Notes under the pieces: generated by a model
Told to the model about the DNA's origin: nothing
What the model saw: the letters and a program-made list of their open reading frames with translations, nothing else
Databases searched by the model: none
Source of the DNA: Adiantum capillus-veneris
Lineage: Eukaryota; Streptophyta; Polypodiopsida; Polypodiales; Pteridaceae
NCBI GenBank assembly: GCA_014529385.2
Contig: CM043952.1
Location: 153,621,057 to 153,678,556 of the forward strand
Direction of reading: 5' to 3'
Length of the DNA: 57,500 nt
Shown here: positions 1 through 10,569 of the stretch, one piece after another
How the letters are laid out: every line of letters starts with the position of its first letter
How positions within the stretch are numbered: position 1 is the stretch's first letter
Program-made: the position numbers and the translations under genes

Positions 1-1805
1 CTCAATGTGACGTGTTGGAGCTTTTCTCCACCACTTTGGGTCCATGACCTTTGCAGGCTCCATGCAGAACAAACACGGTGACTTTGCCATTGCACCCATT
101 CCACAATTATACATGCACTTTAATGTTTTAAGGTCACCTGCAAGATGCCACTGAACTTGAAAGTCTCCCCTTCCATCTAGACGTAGTACCTCTCCCTGGT
201 TAGTCTGTCGATCAATCAGTTCTGGAATATTAGTTCGATGGAACACCCAATATAGAATCTCATGATCTTCTTTCTTTACCTGCAACACAAAATAAATGAG
301 ACTTAAGTAGATCTGAACATTTGAGCTTACTTGAGAATATCGCTTACCTCAAACGCACCAAGCCACCATATGTTAGATTCTGATTGAACACTAAAATATA
401 AAGGATCATCACTGGGACACTTTGAGAGGGCTCTATTCATTAAAGTAATAGTAACACGCTCTAGATTTTTCTCTTTAACAAGCTCACACTCATCCAACTT
501 TAACACAAAATGTAATAGTCCACGTGACTCTTCAAATGTGATGTTGTAAAACTCCACCATTCTCTTCTGTAGTATCCGCAGGTCCATAAAAATATTGTTG
601 AACTCATCATATGCCATGTTCGCTCCATGGCCACTGTAAGTTGCTTTAATATGAAAGGGTTGTCCAAGATAGTCTCCCTGTGCCTCGTTAAGCTGAAGCC
701 TCTCTTTCCAAACACTTGAGGCTGATGGTAGAAGTTTGGATTTTATACCCTTCCTAAAAAAGATGGATGAGACAGACTTTTGGATAGCCGAATATCCTCT
801 TTTGCTTACACCAAGTGAATCAAGTGTGCCTTGTATCTCTTTAGCAGGCACTGAGTTCTCTGAAATAAAGCGGTCCACTACATTTCTTTGTAGAACCTTA
901 AACTTATTGTCATGTACTATATCTGCTGCCAGGCTTCTACTTATAAGTGGCTTCAATCTCTTTCCTATATTGGCTTTGGGGTCAATGTTTTCCTTGTCAT
1001 GAGAGATTGAATCTCTACATGAAGACAATGCATAAGTAAATAACAGAAAATTTGCTCCACTACCACTATTTAGGCACATGAAAACAATGCATAACAAGAA
1101 AAAACAAAGAGATTACTTAACTAAGACAATGTAGCCAACCAAGAAGCATCACCTTAATGCTCGGATTCTTTTCTTGAGATCTCCTGATGCAACCTGCAAT
1201 GTTTCAAGATTGCGCAATTTCTTCTTTCGGATACAACCACCCAAGATGGTGTCCTTCATTTGACAACTTCGCACCTTTCCTTTCAGTTCTTGTACCTCTG
1301 TTTTATGTTGCAAAATGGTAACCTGATCTGTAGAATGTAAATGTGAAAGGCGAACAATCTCACATTGTTGAGCTTGGAGAATGCTCTTGTAAGTTTCAGC
1401 TTCTCTTGTAAGTGATTTACAATAACCCATAAGGCCGTTTTCTCCATCACCAGCAAAGGTCAATAAGCTTGTAGGATTGACAAACGGTGGAGACGCATTA
1501 GTTATTGGATTCTTAGGGTAGAGAGAGCCTCTCGTCCAGATATCTATGTGTTTAGCTCCTTGAGCTCTGAGCGTGTCTATGGAGGTGGGAGGTATATGTG
1601 TGTTTGTTTTACTGCGCTTAATCAATGGTTGGTACTCATTGTCCAAATCAATGTGAAGGTGATATTTGGCTCGTTTATGGGTAACATTTGTGCCATTTGA
1701 GGAGTGCGCCATTAGCCAAATGTGCAGGTTTAATGGAAAGTGAATAGCGGCTGCGGATTCGTCCCTCCATGTTAGCCTTATTCCCTCCGTATTGACGTTG
1801 TTCAT
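1..1805 (-). CDS. Transposase-like protein with RNase H-type acidic residues and a CxxC insertion; 3 exons, partial at 3' end
   Basis: Predicted exons on the minus strand are 1805-1153, 1014-348 and 279 to the window edge. Introns are 138 and 68 bp, both GT-AG, and the joins keep frame, giving 533 residues so far with no stop. The start is the first ATG, 1805. Residues 1-217 have no recognised domain and end in a likely coiled coil. Exon 2 carries LHFVLKLDECELV, whose Asp (about residue 392) sits at the end of a predicted beta strand. Exon 3 carries WHLAGDLKTL, Asp about 489, followed by CLFC (Cys 509 and 512). An Asp, a second Asp about 97 residues later in a GDLK context, and then a Cys pair fit the RNase H fold of eukaryotic cut-and-paste transposases that carry a zinc-binding insertion. 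The third acidic residue would lie off the edge. The family is not identified; KDZ-like, Plavaka-like and other Asp-Asp-Glu groups remain possible. The gene starts 200 bp inside the terminal repeat and reads inward, as expected of a transposase gene. Confidence 0.65.
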
Positions 1806-1972
1806 TCAATGCAACTGAAAAGAGGATTATCCCTCAATCACTACGAACGAATGTTCAGAGGAGTAAAGAATCTACTTAAAGTACACTTTTTGAAGTTTTA
1901 CTATGAAAGACCCAGCTCTTTTATTTGCCATTTTTTCTAGAGAGAGAGTGCAAAAAATACATTTTCTTAGAA

Positions 1973-2005
1973 GGCCCTCCAAATGACCTCCGAAATTTCC
2001 TAATG
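1973..2005 (-). repeat. 33-bp terminal inverted repeat, copy 1
   Basis: Read on the minus strand from 2005, it begins CATTAGGAAATTT and ends TTTGGAGGGCC. It matches 53544-53576 with one difference in 33 (C for T at position 14). Beyond 33 bp the two ends diverge. Confidence 0.8.
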
Positions 2006-2007
2006 CC

Positions 2008-2582
2008 TGTGCGCTCCTTGCCGCACTGTCGAAGCAAGGGACTTGCCAATACACCGTATGCGAGCCACAAACGGCTCCAAGCACACAAAAAGCCTAAACT
2101 AGCAAGCTCAAGAAAACAAATGGTGTGTCACTCACCGCTCTACGCTCGCCTTCGTGGTGGATTCCTCGCCGCGATGAAGAAGAAGCTGCAGTCGTGCCGC
2201 GCTCAACCGCTTCGCCGCCGTCGTGCCTTCGCAATGCTCGATCACACACACACTCTCCCTCTCTCTCTCTCTCACACACACACACAAGGAGGTGAAGAAG
2301 AAGAAGAAGATGGAGATGGAGCAAGAGCACTCTTCAATTGCACAAATGAGAGAATGAGTAAAAATTAGGTTTAGTTGGCTTTTATAGGAGCTCACCCCAT
2401 TCACACTTGGGCGCCCATGCTTAACCAACTAATCCCTTGAATGTCCAAGTTAAAGTGCGCCTCTCATCGGCGATCACTCTACCTTTCCCTATTGGACCGA
2501 CAAGCCCGGTACCTGACTCTACCAAATACATAATACGCGTCCATCGTAGGTGATGGGTGTCCGTGAGCCGTGAGGGTTAACA
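2008..2582 (-). repeat. 3' LTR of the 13-kb Ty3 element
   Basis: 575 bp, nearly identical to 14425-14999. It is the 3' copy because the coding strand is minus. Confidence 0.95.
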
Positions 2583-2597
2583 TGCCCCCCTTCCTGA
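2583..2597 (-). other. Polypurine tract beside the 3' LTR
   Basis: On the minus strand the bases just before the 3' LTR read AGGAAGGGGGGCA, the expected position and composition for the plus-strand primer. Confidence 0.75.
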
Positions 2598-4201
2598 TGT
2601 AGATTCCGTCCTCGGAAGCTATTGAGTTGAAGTTGGATCGTCGAGGTGGGAGAGCATTTGAGATGAATGTCCTTAGCCTTCTTCAGTCACTGCAAAATCA
2701 AACAACATTGCCACAGTAATTGCATTCTCTTAAAAAGCATATGCAGTTTTAGGTAGACAAATTGATTGGTCAAAGAATTTCAAACAATTTGGTAGCAATG
2801 AACATTAAATTGCAATGTAATCAAATGCATAAACAGATGTAAAGGTAAAAAATTAAACAAGTCTGGGGTCACTAATTTGACGGTCGAAAAGCACTAGAGA
2901 TCGAACATTAATACCATGGGTAAGCTTCTTAATTTTCAGTGGTCAATTAAGTTGTTTAATCGCGAGAGCCAAGTATTCATGTTCAAGGGCTGACTAGAGG
3001 CTATATCTAGAAAACCTTGTAGTTAAGCTACCATAAAAGGAATTTCTCATGAAATCATCGCCTGACTGATTACTTTTTCTTTGACCCCCCAAGGTCTTTT
3101 CACATTGATTCAATTATGATGTGTGTGCTTATTTTGTATGCCTTGGGTTTTTTGCTTCTCAAGGAAAAGCGCCCACACTGGGAACCTCTAGGGCTCTAGT
3201 ACCATAGGCAATACATGTGAGTGAAGTACCAAATCAAGCTGAGATTTCTCTTCCAGCTTAAAATTTTACATTGTGGCACTTTGATTTTTTGTTTGTTCAT
3301 TTTCAACATTTAAATTTTGTAACTTTGGGGGGTCATATAACACTGTTACCCTCCCCAGGCTCATCACATTAGTAAACTCCCTTTATAATACTTACGCTAA
3401 AGGTCAATAGGGTTAAGCCCACTAGAAAGCCCTAGTACATTTCATACAATGCTGCCTAAATCGGATTAAGAACCTAAGTAACCATTGCTTATTAGGAAGG
3501 CATTCCCCATGGTATTAAGAGAAGATTTCTAATACCTAGCTTGGTCAAACTAGCTTAGTCGGACTGCTTGATTTTTACACCTAAACAAGTGATTATGACA
3601 AAAGATTGCATTGAATTAAATGTTGGATACTAAGCCAATGCGATGAATAGTATGCTACCAATCACAATCAAAGCGGACAAACATGGATGCAAAAAAGATA
3701 AGGGCAATGCTAATGGACAAGAAACACCTGTTTGTGTTGATGGTCGCGCTTGATTTGAAGGTTCCATGAAGGTCCAAATCCTATCAATAGCAACACGCTC
3801 CTGTACACACTAGGAAACAAAAGGAATACCTCCAGGAGGCACATCAGTGGGAAAAGAGAACTTTTCTAATCACTCAACTCTAAAACAGAAACATTCCTAT
3901 CGTACTAATCTTACCTACCCTCCATCACTCAAGTGATGAGGATCAAAGGTGTTTTATGGCATAGGTTTCTGTTTCACTGTACCAGATGTGACATGTGTAG
4001 GTCTGAGTCAATGTTTTGACTTTAATGTGCATACTCGTTTGCTAATTGCTCTTGCTCTTTTTTTAAAAAAATTGTTTTGTGAGTATAAATCTTTATATGT
4101 ACATTCCCTAAGATCGGAGATTAAGAGGTCAGGGAAAAAGGTTGAGAGGGAAACAAATGAATGATGACTGTCAGCAAACACTCCCCCCTTCCTTGGGTAG
4201 A
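2583..4201. other. Non-coding stretch between the last reading frame and the 3' LTR of the Ty3 element
   Basis: About 1.6 kb with no convincing reading frame on either strand and no recognisable repeat. It is simply the long 3' untranslated part of the retrotransposon. Confidence 0.6.
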
Positions 4202-6300
4202 TCATACCGTTTGAAATGAGCTTGCCACCCTTTGAAACCAATTGTTCCAGTTGGTAATAGGTGAGGATTTTTGCCAGTAGTTTGTTATTACCCTAGGTGC
4301 CTTGTCAAGCTGCAACGGTGGTAAGGTACTCTCCCAGGATCGAACTTGAAGTGGTTCATTAGGTGATTCTTGAACACTGGGAGGTGTGGATTCTTTTGTA
4401 GCTTCATGGAGGTCCACTACTATAGATGAAGGATGTGTAGAAGCTTTTACCTCTATGGATGTATTACATGAGGAGCTAGAATCTTCATGGGACTCCCCCC
4501 TTCCTGAGCTAGGTGGAACAAATCGTTCTTTCTTTGGTACCCAAACTAGCTCTAGAACGGGTGTGTAACATTCCATGATTTTTTCCTTTCCGCGATTTTC
4601 AATTTGTTTTGGAGCCACAGGATTGGGTTTACATGGGCCAGGTGACAGGTAAGAGTACACTTTACGTTTGGGCACCCAGATTTGATCATTTCCTTCATAG
4701 TATCCTTGGGCTTCCAATAGTCGTTTAGGAATCCAACGCAGCGTTTCTTTACATTTCTTGGAGTGAGTGGTACGGTTCTTACTAGGTTTCCATTTTTTTG
4801 CATCAACCATGCTCACTACAGAGGTTTTAGGGACCCAATTGTATGTTTTCTCTGTTATATTAGGATGGTTCTTGTGTGTCTCAAGCTTTCTTTCAACTAC
4901 ATTAGTTGAAGCTCTAGAGAGTTGGGCTATGGGGACGTATGGTTCAACCTCCTGGACATGCAACGTCTTGGGTTTTATTTCCTTGGGCAATATCTCAGGG
5001 ACTATGGCTTGAGTGGTAGGGCTAAGAGTTGGTTTTTGCGTTGTAACACCCCCAGTCCCCCAATCAATAGTGCATTTGGTGGCTATCATCCACGTGCGGC
5101 CTAGGTTTATATTACCCTCCATAGTTCCAGTAGGCATGACCAAAAAGTCTTGAGCTACCACCCCATTGTCATAACTGACAGAAGTGTGCCAGATTCCAAA
5201 AACCGCAGTTTTTTTCTTGTTGACACCCTTGACTTGGATAATACTCTCAGATAGAGGTGGCTTCCCTAACTGACACCACACCCCATAGGATAGCAGATTG
5301 TATTTAGCACCCGTGTCCAATAAGGCGTTATATAGCACTTTTCCATAGGCACTATTTAACTCAATGGGGTATCGTAGAGGTGTGTCAGAGTCCAACCCAT
5401 CCTCTTCGATTTCCACGTGGAATGCATTTGTGACCCCAAGGTTAGCCTCTCGTTTTTGTCTTATACATTGTTGTCGCTCCTTAGCCTCAGCTTGAGCTTG
5501 TATCTTGTTTAACTCGGTTTGTGCTTTGGCGGCCTTCTTTTGATGAATGGCCCGTAGTTCTTCTTGGCTTAAAGGATCATAATATCTTTTGAATTTACTC
5601 CCATTGAGGAATCCAATGGTTTCAACTCCATCAAGAGTTTCCACACGAAGGGTACCTTGTGGGGTAATTTCACATACTCTATATGGTCCTTTACCAGCAT
5701 ATTTCAACTTTTTCTTCTCTTTACGTACTCCATACATAAGGACTTTATCACCAACTTTGATATCCTTGTCCTTCACATGGCGATCAAACCACTTCTTTCT
5801 CCTATCCTTTTCCACAAGAGCATTTTGCACAGCCAACTGTCTCTCTTCGTCTAGTTTTTCTAAGATAAACAAACGCTCGGTTAAGGGGTTACCATTCCAT
5901 CCTTCTTGCGAAGCTACCCTAAGACTAGGAATGACAAACTCCCAAGGCATAACCGCTTCTTGGCCGTATACCATTTTGAATGGCGTACAATTAATAACCA
6001 CTTTATAAGCAGTACGATAAGCCCATAGAGCAGATGTCAACTTCAAATCCCAATCAGTGCGATGAGCCTCTACCGTCTTGGTTAAAATAGAGATTAGAGT
6101 CTTGTTGGTGCTCTCGGCTTGTCCATTAGCTTGCGGGTAATAAGGTGTAGACTTATGGTGGGATATCATAAAGGTCGTGGTAAGCTCTCTTATTACCTCA
6201 TTTATAAAATGGGTACCATTATCACTAACAATTTCAAAAGGGCAACCAAATCTTGTGATAATGTTCTCAAAAAGAAACTTAGCTGTTGTCCTCGCGTCAG
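4202..6300 (-). pseudogene. Ty3 pol, 3' part: integrase core and C-terminus, then a second retropepsin-like domain and W(V/I)PK repeats
   Basis: Frame 3 of pol in this element, open from about 6300 to the stop at 4202. It begins with the integrase segment holding the second catalytic Asp (SDNGTHF) and the third acidic residue (PQANGQAEST), then the C-terminal domain (GDKVLMYGVRKEKKK, GPYRV). About 280 residues in comes a segment with LLDTGAKYNLLS followed by a W..LG and an LGR.WM pattern; this order is that of a retropepsin monomer. After it, four short units (NWVPKTS, RWIPKRL, IWVPKRK, VWVPKKE) recur over about 120 residues. The N-terminal integrase part is in another frame (see 6297-8290), so a one-base indel near 6305-6320 separates them. 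A second protease-like domain after integrase is not part of the usual Ty3 layout. Confidence 0.8.
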
Positions 6301-8290
6301 CTTTTTGTGAAGCCTTCAGCCCACTTTGTTACATAGTCCGTAGCAACTAGAATATATCGAGATTGAGTGTTGCGAGCTGCGGGACTAATTGGACCTACAA
6401 AGTCTAAGCCCCATTTTTCAAATGGTTGGGTTACTTTAATAGGATGTAAGGGCATTCTGTCCTTGCGCTGTGTGGTCTTGTAACGTTGGCACTCATCACA
6501 CCCTTTTGTAAAAAGTGATGCATCCTTAAATAAAGTTGGCCACCAATAGCCTGATTGCAGCACCTTTCTAGCAGTCAGGTCCCCTGAAAAATGTCCTCCT
6601 GCTATGCCCATATGTGCTTCTTGCAAGATATACAAATATTCATCCTCGCGGGCACAACGCCTAAGAATATCGTCCTTGCCTAATCTATACAGGGTTCCGG
6701 CAATCAAACAATAGGGTTCACATTCTTTTACTAGCCTTCGAGCGATATCCTTACGAAGTTCCTTGGGTGGAAAACCATTAACTAAAAAGTTAACAATGTT
6801 CTCACTCCATTCAGGCATAGTCTCAACTATGAATAGGGAAGTATCGGGTAATTCATCATCAACTCCTGTAGGGGCTTCACCATTGGGTATGCGAAACAAA
6901 TGATCAGCCATGACGTGCCTTTTACCGGGTCTCACTACAATCGTGAAATCAAACTCAAGAAGAATTAACAACCATCGTGTGATTCTTCCTGTGGAGCATG
7001 GCTTGTTTACCAGATACAGCAACGCTTGATGATCCACATAAAATACAAACTTGTTTGCCAGAAGGTAGTAGCGAAATTTCTTTACTGCATAAACCATTGC
7101 CAAACCTTCTCGCTCTGTAGTGGTGTAGTTCCTTTCAGCATCGTTCAATTGACGGCTTGCAAAGCTAATGGGATAGTCCAATTTATGTTCTCCTGGTTGA
7201 GTGAGAACACACCCAATAGCAAAGTTTGATGCATCAATATGCACATGGAAAATGACATCCCAGTTAGGTGTCCTTAAAATTGGAGCACTTGCTAGTGTTT
7301 TCTTCAATTGTTCATAGGCCTGGTCACACTCTTCAGTCCATTTAAATTCAATGAGAAGCTTGTACAAAGGACGTGCTATCTCAGCGAAAAATAAAATAAA
7401 CCGTCGATAATAACCCACGTGTCCCATGAACCTTTGAACTCCCTTGTAATTGGTTGGTGGTGGTAACTCTAGAATCACTTTAATTTTGCTCTCATCGGTT
7501 GAGATACCATTCTTGGATACTATATGCCCTAAAATAACTCCATGCTTGACCCAAAATTGGCATTTGAACGGGTTCAATGAGATACGATATAACCTACATT
7601 TTTCAAACACCTTCCGCAAACATGATAGATGTTCTTTCCAAGAAGAGTAAACACAAAGGTCGTCTAAGAAAGCTTCACAAAACTCTCTCAAATATTCTTT
7701 AAAAGCAGTGTTTATTAATCATTGGAATGTAGCAGGGGCATTTGTTAAGCCAAAAGCCATCACACGAAATGCAAACACGCCAAATTCTGTGATGAAGGCA
7801 GTTTTAGCTTGGTCCTCTAGCGCTATCGTGATTTGGTTGTAGCCTGAGTACCCATCTAGAAAGCTATAAGCTTCCTTGCCTGCAACTCTTTCGAGTACAT
7901 GTTCGGAATATGGTAGGGGGTAATGGTCTCTTCTAGTAGCTGCATTAACTTTTTTGAGGTCCACGCACACCCTGAGTTTCCCATTCTTTTTTGGCACGAT
8001 AACTATTGGCGACACCCATTCAGAGTGTTCAATAGGATATATGAACCCACATTTGATAAGCTTTTCTAGTTCTTCTTGAATGATCTTTGCGTACTTAGGA
8101 TTCATCGGGTAGGGTCTTTGTTGTACGGGCTTCGCAGTGCTAATCATAGGGATTGTATGTTGGACCACAGAAGGCGGAACACCTTTCATATCATGGTATG
8201 TCCAAGCGAATACGTCCTTGAATTCCTTGAGAAGCTCTTTGAGGACCGCCTCTTCAACTTCTGTGAGGTCTTGGGCAATAAAAACAGGTT
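6297..8290 (-). pseudogene. Ty3 pol, middle part: reverse transcriptase, RNase H and integrase zinc region, interrupted by a stop
   Basis: The first piece (about 8290-7719) holds the start of reverse transcriptase: KKNGKLRVCVDLKKVN, the catalytic Asp in SFLDGYSGYNQI, and MAFGLTNAPATFQ. It then meets an in-frame TGA at 7716-7718. The same frame continues (to 6297) with FLDDLCVYS (the catalytic Asp pair), the RNase H domain ([29 protein letters not shown]) and the integrase zinc region (H..H then C..C in GCDECQRYK), with the first integrase Asp in WGLDFVG. The start of this frame overlaps the end of the protease frame with a shift near 8290. As read, the polyprotein cannot be made whole. Confidence 0.9.
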
Positions 8291-10552
8291 TGATTCTTCA
8301 CCGGGGTCAGCTAATTCTATTTCTTTAACTATTGCCGGACCATCATAGATTCCATTATTCCCATCGATAGGTATTCTTTGGGCTTTTGTGTACACAACCT
8401 TTGCTTCCCCTGTGGTGTAAGATTTGAAATGTTCTGGTGCAGGATGCAAGTCTGTGGATTCTGGTTGTGCGTTGGTTTGTGCTTCCATTTCTGCTTTCTT
8501 GTGTTGTCGAGCTAACTCTTGGTTTTGACGCCTCCTTGCAGTGCGGCTCAACTTTGGCTTGTCTATGATCTCTAATTGGGCTATGTCATGGGGTCGTGGT
8601 CCACACCACATAACATTTTGGAGATATTCACCCCAATTGTCTACCAATTTTCGATGAGCATCACATGCTCCTATATAACTGAGCCATTCTGCTGAGGATC
8701 TCTTCTTGTTTATCCTAGCACGTACATTGGCTCGATATCGACGCCTCTTAAGGTTTTTCTTTTTCTTATTTGAGACCTGCTTTTGATTTGCATTTAGATC
8801 TGGCTCACTAAAGGAGTCCTCGTTGGTGTCCTCTTCACTCTCGGAGGAGCTATCATCGGTTGATGTGCTCGATCCTTCCGAATGTTTTGACTGTGAACTT
8901 GCTCCACTCTCTAATTCATGAGATTCAGAATCCGTTTCACTCTGGGAGTCAGTGTCCAAGTCGTGTTGGTCAAAGTCTTCTATTGAGCTATCAGTGTCAC
9001 TGTCAGATTGGTCCACAATTGCCTTGCCCTTAGAAGATGCATGTATGGCACTTATCATGTTCAGAGGTGCAATTTGTGGTACCTCTTCCCCCTCTGGTGT
9101 GACCCAAGTGGTTCCTCTATTTCCCCAGGTATCTATGGTTGCAGCTAGGTGTACCCAATCCACATTGTCCGACTCAGTCATCCCAGGTAGGATATCCATA
9201 TAAGGAGAATCTTGGCCAATGTCTGTATCCTTCTTACAAGTGTAACAATATTGTAGTGGGGCCGAGTGAACTGTGGTGTCAGAGCGATGATCAATAATGG
9301 TTTTACTCCCTAAGGGGTGTACCTTACCAGTCACCAAATCCACTCTAAGGACAGAGTCTTGGAATTGCAAATAGACATGATTTTTAGACCAATCGTGAAC
9401 CATTTGTGCTTCCCTCATGAATGGTCGTCCTAAAATCATTTCATATGACATAAGGTGTTTAGAGAAATCCATTACAATGAACGTATGTCGTACCTTGTGT
9501 CCTAGAACTTTGATCTTAAGATCCTTGAGCATCCCCATAGGTTTGGCTATGGTACCATTTGCCATCTTTACCACAATGTTAGTAACACTGAGGCGGGGTT
9601 TTCCCATGGATTCCCAACAATCTTTTGTAACGATGCTAACTCCCGCACCACCATCAAGAATTCCCTTTATAGTTAATCCCTTGGTAGTGATGGGTAGGGT
9701 CGCATTAGACTCGTCGCCTTCAAAATACTGCCCTAATTCGTTAATGGGTACCTCGATCACAGACTCGTGTCCATCTAAGTCAAGTGATTGCACATGATTT
9801 TCCTCATCAATCATAATCGAGTCAGGCCTATTTGGTTGCGCAAACTGCGGTAATCCCGTTCGTAGCTCTCCGTTAAGGAATGCTCGAAGTGCAAGGAATA
9901 ACTCAGGATCTCCATACAGCTTTGCTATGATCGTGGTTCGGACCTCAGAAGACATGAAGTCCACTAGTTTGGCAACATTCATTGGCGTTTTGCAGGGTGT
10001 AGGTCCTTGACTAGGAACTGGTGAGGATGGAATCTCATATTCCTCAATGGGATCAGGTATTCCTTCGTTAAACATCCTTTCCAACAAGAAGGGTGTATGC
10101 TCACTTTCTGATGTCCTGTCCTCACTCCCTTCTTGGATGATACTAGATATGGCTAACGGTCTATGGTTCATGTGGGGTGGATGAACTTGCGTGGGAAACA
10201 CTGTGTCATGAATTTTGACCTGCATGGGTTCTGGTTCTAGTTTCCTTTGAGTCTCCTCCACTAAACCTCTTAGATGTTTCACCTGCTTAATCTCGTCTAC
10301 TGGGTTTGGGTACGTCCCAATCTTCTTTTTACGATTCTTCCCTTTTTGCCCCTGCGGTTTATCTTGGGGGTCTTGGATTGGATTTGGAAACACTTGTGGT
10401 GTTTTCAGAGGCTCTTTATGGTTTTCTCTCATTCGGTTTTCATTTGGTTCCATGTTACGGTTTTCTTTGTCGGTCTTTCCCTTTGTGGTATTGGTTCTAG
10501 TCTCCATTGTCTCGACTGAATCTGAATCATCCTCGAGGTCATTCATATACAC
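8186..10552 (-). CDS. Ty3 reading frame 2: aspartic protease region with acidic linker
   Basis: 788 residues, in a different frame from gag. The frame stays open upstream through the gag stop, so the first codon given here (a GTG) is not a supported start and frameshift expression from gag is likely. A retropepsin segment has ILDGGAGVSIVTKDCWESMG followed by ILGRPFM; DGGxG in place of DSGx is common in plant Ty3 proteases. A strongly acidic Ser/Asp/Glu-rich segment follows (about residues 490-580), then a basic RRRYRANVRARINKKR stretch. The last 35 residues or so read out of frame relative to the conserved start of reverse transcriptase, which points to a one-base indel near 8290. Confidence 0.75.
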   Translation of the reverse strand: MYMNDLEDDSDSVETMETRTNTTKGKTDKENRNMEPNENRMRENHKEPLKTPQVFPNPIQDPQDKPQGQKGKNRKKKIGTYPNPVDEIKQVKHLRGLVEETQRKLEPEPMQVKIHDTVFPTQVHPPHMNHRPLAISSIIQEGSEDRTSESEHTPFLLERMFNEGIPDPIEEYEIPSSPVPSQGPTPCKTPMNVAKLVDFMSSEVRTTIIAKLYGDPELFLALRAFLNGELRTGLPQFAQPNRPDSIMIDEENHVQSLDLDGHESVIEVPINELGQYFEGDESNATLPITTKGLTIKGILDGGAGVSIVTKDCWESMGKPRLSVTNIVVKMANGTIAKPMGMLKDLKIKVLGHKVRHTFIVMDFSKHLMSYEMILGRPFMREAQMVHDWSKNHVYLQFQDSVLRVDLVTGKVHPLGSKTIIDHRSDTTVHSAPLQYCYTCKKDTDIGQDSPYMDILPGMTESDNVDWVHLAATIDTWGNRGTTWVTPEGEEVPQIAPLNMISAIHASSKGKAIVDQSDSDTDSSIEDFDQHDLDTDSQSETDSESHELESGASSQSKHSEGSSTSTDDSSSESEEDTNEDSFSEPDLNANQKQVSNKKKKNLKRRRYRANVRARINKKRSSAEWLSYIGACDAHRKLVDNWGEYLQNVMWCGPRPHDIAQLEIIDKPKLSRTARRRQNQELARQHKKAEMEAQTNAQPESTDLHPAPEHFKSYTTGEAKVVYTKAQRIPIDGNNGIYDGPAIVKEIELADPGEESNLFLLPKTSQKLKRRSSKSFSRNSRTYSLGHTMI

Positions 10553-10569
10553 GGGGTCATCTCCTGTTC

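Larger units (their letters stand above)
1..2005. mobile_element. One end of a large DNA transposon, copy 1 (continues off left edge)
   Basis: The right boundary is placed at 2005. Removing the younger Ty3 element (2008-14999) and one copy of its 5-bp duplication leaves this end joined directly to a Ty3 gag fragment (15005 onward). The related gag at 41545-41600 continues past that point without interruption, so 2005/2006 is an insertion junction. The first 33 bp inward from 2005 match the first 33 bp inward from 53544, so both are read as terminal inverted repeats of one family. The transposase-like gene starts 200 bp inside this end and runs inward. The superfamily is not assigned. The other end and the target duplication lie outside the window. 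Confidence 0.75.

Noticed and set aside
1-1805. RAG1/Transib-type recombinase
   Set aside because: The GDLK and CLFC features are suggestive, but I cannot align enough conserved positions to name that family.
1925-2428. Plus- and minus-strand frames across the left LTR, repeated at 14288-14845
   Set aside because: They lie within both LTR copies, overlap each other on opposite strands and have no recognisable content.
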